A DNA stretch of 19,825 nucleotides from Eubacterium sp. UBA3782 (GTDB taxonomy: Bacteria; Bacillota; Clostridia; Lachnospirales; Lachnospiraceae). Positions within the stretch are counted from its first letter, which is position 1. Each line of letters begins with the position of its first letter. Of the stretch, positions 15,887 through 19,825 are shown piece by piece. The position numbers and the translations under genes were made by a program. The notes beneath the pieces were generated by a model. That model was not told the origin of the DNA and made no database searches. It worked only from the letters and a program-made list of their open reading frames with translations. The stretch lies in NCBI GenBank assembly GCA_002368795.1, contig DFFG01000050.1:1-19825 (forward strand), given 5' to 3'.

Positions 15887-15921
15887 AATTGCGTATGATT
15901 TTTCGTAGAGAGCCCTAAGAC

Positions 15922-16377
15922 TCATTCCTCCTCAAGGATCTCCTCAAGAATATCGCAGGCTGAACTGATGACGTCCGGGCATTTAGCCATCAGGTTCTGT
16001 GCATAGATCTCGGCCGTTTCCTCCGGATCCGCAAAGGATTTTCCCAGGATCTCCCGGCAGAGAATAGAGCCGTGCCGCTCGGCAAAGCGGCTGTTGAATT
16101 CCTTGACTTTACCTTCCAGATTCCTGATCTGCTCCATCGACGGATCATCGCTCCAGCCATGCTCCAGGGATAACGCCAGATTTGCACCGATCACAGCACC
16201 GCAGGTGCCGCCATAAAAGCTGCCGCCGCCAAAAGAGCTGGCAAGCTGCAATGCAAGTTCCTCATCCACACCCAGTTCAGGTGCAAAATGGGCAAACACA
16301 CACTGGGAACACATATATCCCTTTCCCGCAAGTTCACCGGCCTTCTCGACCGTCATTTTCCCTTCACTGAATTTCAT
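15922..16377 (-). CDS. C-GCAxxG-C-C family (putative redox) protein, DVU_1555-like
   Basis: The 151-residue protein contains conserved, spaced cysteines: C23 and C26 (MCSQCVF), C59 (GGTCGAVIGAN), C107 (ILCREILG), C133 (KCPDVI) and C141. This is the pattern of the C_GCAxxG_C_C family, although the first motif here reads C-S-Q-C instead of C-x-GCA. The glycine-rich FGGGSFYGGTCGA is typical. The function of the family is not established; the cysteines suggest redox or cluster/metal binding. AGGG 7-8 nt before the ATG supports the start. It is 91 nt upstream of the oxidoreductase gene on the same strand. I recall a DVU_1555-named subgroup tied to such loci. Confidence 0.85.
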   Translation of the reverse strand: MKFSEGKMTVEKAGELAGKGYMCSQCVFAHFAPELGVDEELALQLASSFGGGSFYGGTCGAVIGANLALSLEHGWSDDPSMEQIRNLEGKVKEFNSRFAERHGSILCREILGKSFADPEETAEIYAQNLMAKCPDVISSACDILEEILEEE

Positions 16378-16431
16378 TCTTTTTCCCTGTTTTTCAAAAA
16401 ATACAAAATGTCAAATATGTTACCTGATAAT

Positions 16432-16461
16432 AGACTAACACTTTGCCGGCAAATGCGTCAA
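16432..16461 (-). promoter_or_regulatory. promoter with a 12-bp palindromic operator in the spacer
   Basis: On the minus strand TTGACG (16456-16461) and TAGTCT (16432-16437) are separated by 18 bp. The spacer contains the perfect palindrome TTTGCCGGCAAA (16442-16453). A repressor bound there would block RNA polymerase. The promoter would drive the C-GCAxxG-C-C gene about 55 nt downstream and possibly the oxidoreductase gene. Confidence 0.5.
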
Positions 16462-16521
16462 CTTACACAAAAATAGAAGTAGCTTTTCCTAATTATTCGT
16501 GTTTTTGCCGTTTTTCAGGCG

Positions 16522-16527
16522 TATAAT
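16522..16527 (+). promoter_or_regulatory. -10 element for the phosphatase-HD gene
   Basis: A perfect TATAAT on the plus strand, 135 nt before the ATG at 16663. Expected transcription start is near 16534, just before the first arm of the structured leader. The -35 region is poor (GTGTTT-like). Confidence 0.5.
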
Positions 16528-16539
16528 CGAAAGAAAAGA

Positions 16540-16644
16540 GCACTTTGCAGAAAAAAGACATTCAGGAGTGCACCGGCATTTTCTTCAATGGCCATGCAGA
16601 TCCTTCCGGAAATATCGAAGGGTCTGCCGCCTGCAAAGCCGTGC
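16540..16644 (+). promoter_or_regulatory. structured 5' leader RNA, candidate riboswitch
   Basis: Three helices fold within 105 nt. P1 pairs CTTTGCAG (16543-16550) with CTGCAAAG (16631-16638) and extends by GCAC/GTGC across a small bulge. P2 is TGCA-cc-GGCATT (16569-16580) with AAT-g-GCC-a-TGCA (16587-16598). P3 pairs GCAGATCCTTC (16596-16606) with GAAGGGTCTGC (16617-16627), 11 bp with one G-U. P2 and P3 compete for three bases. P1 encloses the other two, giving a three-way-junction shape. The leader starts about 6 nt after the expected transcription start and ends 9 nt before the SD GGAG (16653-16656). A Moco-sensing RNA is the attractive reading given the locus, but I cannot match it to that consensus by eye. 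Confidence 0.45.
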
Positions 16645-16662
16645 ATCTTTATGGAGAACAAT

Positions 16663-17793
16663 ATGAAAGAAAAGAGAACCATATATCTGCTGCGCCATGC
16701 CACACCCTATGCCGAAGGGGAAGCCGTGCGCTGCCTGGGCCGCAGTGATCTGCCGCTGTCAACAGAGGGCATACGCCAGGCCGGGCAGCTGGCGGACTAT
16801 TTTAAGGATAAAGGCCTTTCTGCACTATACAGCAGCCCCCGAAAACGCTGCTTACGTACAGCTGCTGCCATCGCCAGGGCTGCCACTCTTCCCCCGCCGG
16901 TGGTGCTAGCGGACCTGGAGGAGCTGGATGCCGGACTCTGGGACGGACTGACCTTTGCCGAGATCAGGGAAAAATACCCCCAGGAATATGCAAGGCGCGG
17001 GAGAGACATTGCCCATATCCCGCCGCCGGGCGGAGAGTCCTTTGCCGAGGCAGGCGCTAGATTTTCCCGCTGCCTGGAGCAGATCCTTGCCGAAAGCCAG
17101 GGCGATATTGCCATCGTCTCTCACGCCGGTGTGATCCGTGCCTTTGTCTCCTCCCTCCTGTCCATGGACATAAACGATCTGCTTACACTGCCCCAGCCCT
17201 ATGGCGGCATTACGATGCTTTCGTATGACGGCAGCCATCTTTCGGCAGAAAGGGTCGGTTACAAACCGGAGAGTTTTTTTGACGAAGAAGAGATCCGTAT
17301 CCTTTACCGGAAATTTGATACGCCGCAGCCGGTGCAGGAACACATGCAGGCAGTGGACCGCTATCTGGATGAGCTGCTTCGCGCCCTTCCCGGCAATTAT
17401 GACGCAAGACGGCTCCATTGCGCCGCCATGGTGCACGATGCTGCCCGCACGCAGCATCGCCATGCTGATGTCGCTGCCGACGCGCTGGAGAAAGCCGGTT
17501 GGCCAAAGATCGCCCATCTGGTCAGAGTCCACCAGAGTCCGGAGCCTTGGGATGCTTCTGCCCTGACCGAGGCAGATCTGCTGTTTTATGCCGATAAACG
17601 GCTGGCCGGAACAGAGCCGGTAAGCATTGAGGAGCGCTTCGCCAGAAGCCTTGAGAAATGCAAAACGCCGGAGGCTCTGGAGAACCACCGGCGCATGCTG
17701 GAAAAAACACGTTCAATTGAACAGAAAATCAATCAGAAAATAAATGAGCGGATCCCCGTTATTCCGGAAGGACATCCTCGATCAGTACCTTAA
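16663..17793 (+). CDS. histidine phosphatase (CobC/PGM-like) fused to an HD-domain hydrolase
   Basis: The product is a 376-residue fusion. Residues 1-200 are a histidine-phosphatase domain: LLRHATPYAEG with R11-H12, SSPRKRCLRTA (R60), E88 in EELDAGLWDG, and H154 in IVSHAGVIRAF. Residues 220-325 are an HD hydrolase domain with likely metal ligands H227, H258-D259 (AMVHDAAR), H290 and D311. The first domain may remove a phosphate from a cofactor intermediate, as CobC does. HD domains commonly cleave phosphomonoesters or nucleotides. The start is the ATG at 16663 because GGAG lies 6 nt upstream; an upstream ATG at 16588 has no RBS. It is the only plus-strand gene in the locus, and its last 35 nt overlap the 3' end of the convergent xdhC-like gene. 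Confidence 0.83.
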   Translation: MKEKRTIYLLRHATPYAEGEAVRCLGRSDLPLSTEGIRQAGQLADYFKDKGLSALYSSPRKRCLRTAAAIARAATLPPPVVLADLEELDAGLWDGLTFAEIREKYPQEYARRGRDIAHIPPPGGESFAEAGARFSRCLEQILAESQGDIAIVSHAGVIRAFVSSLLSMDINDLLTLPQPYGGITMLSYDGSHLSAERVGYKPESFFDEEEIRILYRKFDTPQPVQEHMQAVDRYLDELLRALPGNYDARRLHCAAMVHDAARTQHRHADVAADALEKAGWPKIAHLVRVHQSPEPWDASALTEADLLFYADKRLAGTEPVSIEERFARSLEKCKTPEALENHRRMLEKTRSIEQKINQKINERIPVIPEGHPRSVP

Positions 17794-18790
17794 GTCGTCC
17801 TCCGCAGGCCATCATGTCATACTGGGAAACATCCCCGGTCAGATCCAGCTCCAGCAGCTTGTAGCGGCCGGTGCCGATGAGGGAAACTGCCTCGCGAATC
17901 ACAGCGGCTTCGCCCATGCCTCCGCCCACACTGCCAAAAATGGTGCCATCCGGATATACCCCCATCTTTGCACCGGCGCCGCGGGGCGTGGAGCCGTCTG
18001 CTTCGACCACCGTGGCCAGTGCCATCGGTCCTTCGGCCCTGGCGATCTGCTCCAGGACAGAGCGCTCTGCGTCGGACTCGATGCAGAAGCGGTCCGGGCC
18101 GCTGTGCTCTGCCAGACGCCGGTAAGCGATCACCTCCGCAATGATCGATATTGCGATCTCCTCCGGTGTCACTGCGCCGATATTCAGCCCGATCGGTGTA
18201 CAGATCGCATGCAGCCGCTCTTGGTCAAACCCTTCTTCCGCGAGCTGCGCAAGCTGTGCGGATACGCGGCGGCGAGAGCCGATCATGCCCAGATAGGCCG
18301 GCATCGTCCCCGGAATGATGGTACGCACACAATCCGCATCATATTTGTGCCCGTGGGTAATGATCACAACATAGTCAAATGCTGAAATGGCAAGGCTGGC
18401 GATCCCCTCAGGATAGGGAGCGCATACGACCTGCGCCGCCATGGGGAACCGCTCCTTCGTGGCAAACGCCTCACGGTCATCCACTACACAGACCTGCAGG
18501 CCGCACATGGCCCCAAGCTTCGCCACAGGCAGCGCGATATGACCGCCGCCCAGGATGATCAGACGTTCCGCAGGCAGAAACGGCTCGGTGATCCGCGTTC
18601 CGCCATCCACGATCACTGCCTCTGCCCGCGCCACATTTCTTCCTTTGCGGTCAACAGATGCCACAACCTCCGTCAGGCAGCGCCGCATATCTTTTTCCAG
18701 ACTTCCCTCTGCTGCCGCAAGCTCCGTCAAAAGAGCGACAGACTGCTTTTCCGTCAGTTTGCGGACGATTTCCTTGTAATAATTCTGCAT
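17759..18790 (-). CDS. XdhC-family aldehyde oxidoreductase maturation factor, domains permuted
   Basis: The 343-residue XdhC/CoxI-like protein belongs to a family that sulfurates and inserts Moco in molybdenum hydroxylases. Unusually, the Rossmann domain comes first (LIILGGGHIALPVAKLGAMC, 77-96; VVDDREAFA; IITHGHKYD; YLGMIGSRRR). The XdhC_CoxI domain comes last (VVEADGSTPRGAGAKMG 261-277, GSVGGGMGEAAV, and the CGG motif at 329-331). In the textbook XdhC the order is the reverse. The start at 18790 is preferred since a GGGG tract sits 7 nt upstream; longer frames to 18889 overlap the upstream gene. It follows the nucleotidyltransferase gene by 19 nt, so the two are co-transcribed. Its 3' end overlaps the opposite-strand phosphatase-HD gene by 35 nt. 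Confidence 0.87.
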   Translation of the reverse strand: MQNYYKEIVRKLTEKQSVALLTELAAAEGSLEKDMRRCLTEVVASVDRKGRNVARAEAVIVDGGTRITEPFLPAERLIILGGGHIALPVAKLGAMCGLQVCVVDDREAFATKERFPMAAQVVCAPYPEGIASLAISAFDYVVIITHGHKYDADCVRTIIPGTMPAYLGMIGSRRRVSAQLAQLAEEGFDQERLHAICTPIGLNIGAVTPEEIAISIIAEVIAYRRLAEHSGPDRFCIESDAERSVLEQIARAEGPMALATVVEADGSTPRGAGAKMGVYPDGTIFGSVGGGMGEAAVIREAVSLIGTGRYKLLELDLTGDVSQYDMMACGGRLKVLIEDVLPE

Positions 18791-18809
18791 CGATATCCCC
18801 CCTTTTATC

Positions 18810-19739
18810 TTATTCCAAAAACCAATCTCCAAAATATTCTTCATACAGACGCCCCGCTTCCTCACGTACCGCGTCTGCATAGTTCTCATACAGCGCCAGC
18901 AGCCTTTTTCCGTCGGCCGTCAGATGACTGCGCCGTTTGCCGGCTCCGCCCTGGCTGCGTTCGATCAGCGGCCTTTTCAGCTGCGATTCCAGCATCCGGA
19001 TCGCATTCCAGCAGCTGGAATAAGACATCTGCACCCGGGCGCAGGCACTGCGAACGGATCCTGTCTCCTCGATCTGGTGAAACAGCTTCGCCAGACGGCT
19101 GTCAAAAAAAGGCTTCTCCCTCACAAGAGCGATATCCACGACGGGGCGGACCAACTGCGCATTGTGGTAGCGCAGGAGCTCAGCATAATCCTCGGGCGTG
19201 TCAGCATCATGCAGGATCCCCCGGTCATCCACAGGAACAGCGGCGTTCTCTGCACCGCTGCGCTCCAGAGCACCGCGAAGCCCGTCCCTGCCGGGATCTG
19301 AAAGGATTTTCTCGATCAAAGAGCCGCCGATCAGGATGGGATGGCCCTGCTCCCCATCGCAGACAGGGACCGCAAGCTCTGCATCGACATCCAGGAGGCT
19401 CCGCACCGTGGCCGCCGTGAACAGCGGGATGTCCACCGGGGTAAACAGGACACGGTCACATTTGTCCCGGATATAGGCAAGCCCAAGACAGGCAGATTCA
19501 AACATAGTGGTCGTCTCGTAGCGCTCATTGCGCAGAAAGACGATCCCGTGGTTGGCCAGATGCCGCTCAAGGGCCGCTGCATTAAAGCCGGTAACCATAA
19601 CGATCTCCGTCACCCCGCACTGCTGCAGCGTGGCGACCACCCGCTCCGCTATGGAGATGCGGCCGATATTGAGCATCGGTTTAAAATCTCCCATCCGCGA
19701 GGACATACCCGCGGCTACGATCACAGCACCCGTTCGCAT
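18810..19739 (-). CDS. MobA/MocA-like nucleotidyltransferase fused to a ModE-like HTH, DVU_1551-like
   Basis: The product is a 309-residue fusion. Residues 1-195 are a MobA-like NTP transferase with AAGMSSRMGDFKPML (9-23), the metal/nucleotide region LFTPVDIPLF (98-107) and GHPILI (132-137). It probably joins CMP or GMP to molybdopterin. Residues 212-285 are a winged helix-turn-helix of the ModE N-terminal type (LFHQIEETGSVRSACARVQM, then SYSSCWNAIRMLE and LTADGKRLL). The last part, 286-309, is a charged helix. The fusion couples cofactor synthesis to possible DNA binding and perhaps regulation of the locus. The start at 19739 has a strong GGAGGAG at 5-7 nt; the frame could reach 19778, but that extension has no RBS. 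I recall this family as DVU_1551. Confidence 0.87.
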   Translation of the reverse strand: MRTGAVIVAAGMSSRMGDFKPMLNIGRISIAERVVATLQQCGVTEIVMVTGFNAAALERHLANHGIVFLRNERYETTTMFESACLGLAYIRDKCDRVLFTPVDIPLFTAATVRSLLDVDAELAVPVCDGEQGHPILIGGSLIEKILSDPGRDGLRGALERSGAENAAVPVDDRGILHDADTPEDYAELLRYHNAQLVRPVVDIALVREKPFFDSRLAKLFHQIEETGSVRSACARVQMSYSSCWNAIRMLESQLKRPLIERSQGGAGKRRSHLTADGKRLLALYENYADAVREEAGRLYEEYFGDWFLE

Positions 19740-19786
19740 AAAAACTCCTCCGCATTCTATGCATCCTATGTCATGCATGGTTCATG

Positions 19787-19825
19787 CATGCTGATCCATA
19801 CATGCTGATCCGTGCATGCTGATCC
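19787..19825. repeat. 14-bp tandem repeat upstream of the nucleotidyltransferase gene
   Basis: Direct repeats of CATGCTGATCCRTR lie at 19787-19800, 19801-19814 and 19815-19825 (partial, cut by the window edge). They begin 48 nt upstream of the gene start, with ATGCATG-rich palindromic sequence between (19761-19790). Iterated spacing in a promoter region could serve as regulator sites; equally it may be a neutral minisatellite. Confidence 0.8.

Overview
The window looks like a chromosomal segment from an anaerobic Bacillota of the class Clostridia, possibly Lachnospiraceae-like. The evidence is strong GGAGG-type ribosome binding sites, compact operons, moderately high GC, and a gene set rich in Fe-S, radical SAM and molybdoenzyme functions. 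That placement is an inference; no rRNA or other marker gene is present.

Left part (1-5300). The edge holds a broken bile-acid:sodium-symporter-like gene (294-638, about one third of normal length) next to sequence I cannot assign. Ordinary housekeeping-type genes follow: aspartate kinase (985-2319, +), which converges on an OGG-type 8-oxoguanine DNA glycosylase (2346-3173, -) with a shared hairpin between them; a small serine esterase (3320-3994, -); and a P-loop ATPase fused to a CYTH domain (4173-5258, -).

Main part (5481-19739). Almost everything here belongs to one molybdenum-hydroxylase locus. At its centre is a Desulfovibrio Mop-like aldehyde oxidoreductase (12996-15830, -), with two [2Fe-2S] clusters and a molybdopterin domain. 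Around it are: a C-GCAxxG-C-C protein; a large flavin/dicluster/CCG-domain electron-transfer protein; a 67-residue CxxC/CxxC redox protein; a CobW/HypB-like GTPase; a Tes-like radical SAM protein (TrsS type); an AMP-dependent CoA ligase-like protein; a methyltransferase; a domain-permuted XdhC-type maturation factor; a MobA-like nucleotidyltransferase fused to a ModE-like HTH; and, on the opposite strand, a histidine phosphatase fused to an HD domain. From memory, this matches the conserved neighbourhood that annotation pipelines name after Desulfovibrio vulgaris DVU_1551-DVU_1559. The oxidoreductase is well understood. The joint job of the radical SAM, CoA ligase, methyltransferase and GTPase proteins is not, so the locus is a good candidate for an undescribed cofactor- or enzyme-maturation pathway.

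Expression layout. The enzyme gene has its own strong RBS, a candidate promoter/operator, and a clear intrinsic terminator. The genes from 12692 down to 5481 form a tightly packed downstream operon (8-nt overlap, SD over a stop codon, ATGA overlap). The nucleotidyltransferase and xdhC-like genes form a separate pair. The divergent region 16378-16662 holds a perfect 12-bp palindrome inside a candidate promoter spacer and, on the other strand, a strongly structured 5' leader RNA just upstream of the phosphatase-HD gene. Three different short tandem repeats (14, 15 and 16 bp) lie exactly at gene boundaries of this locus.
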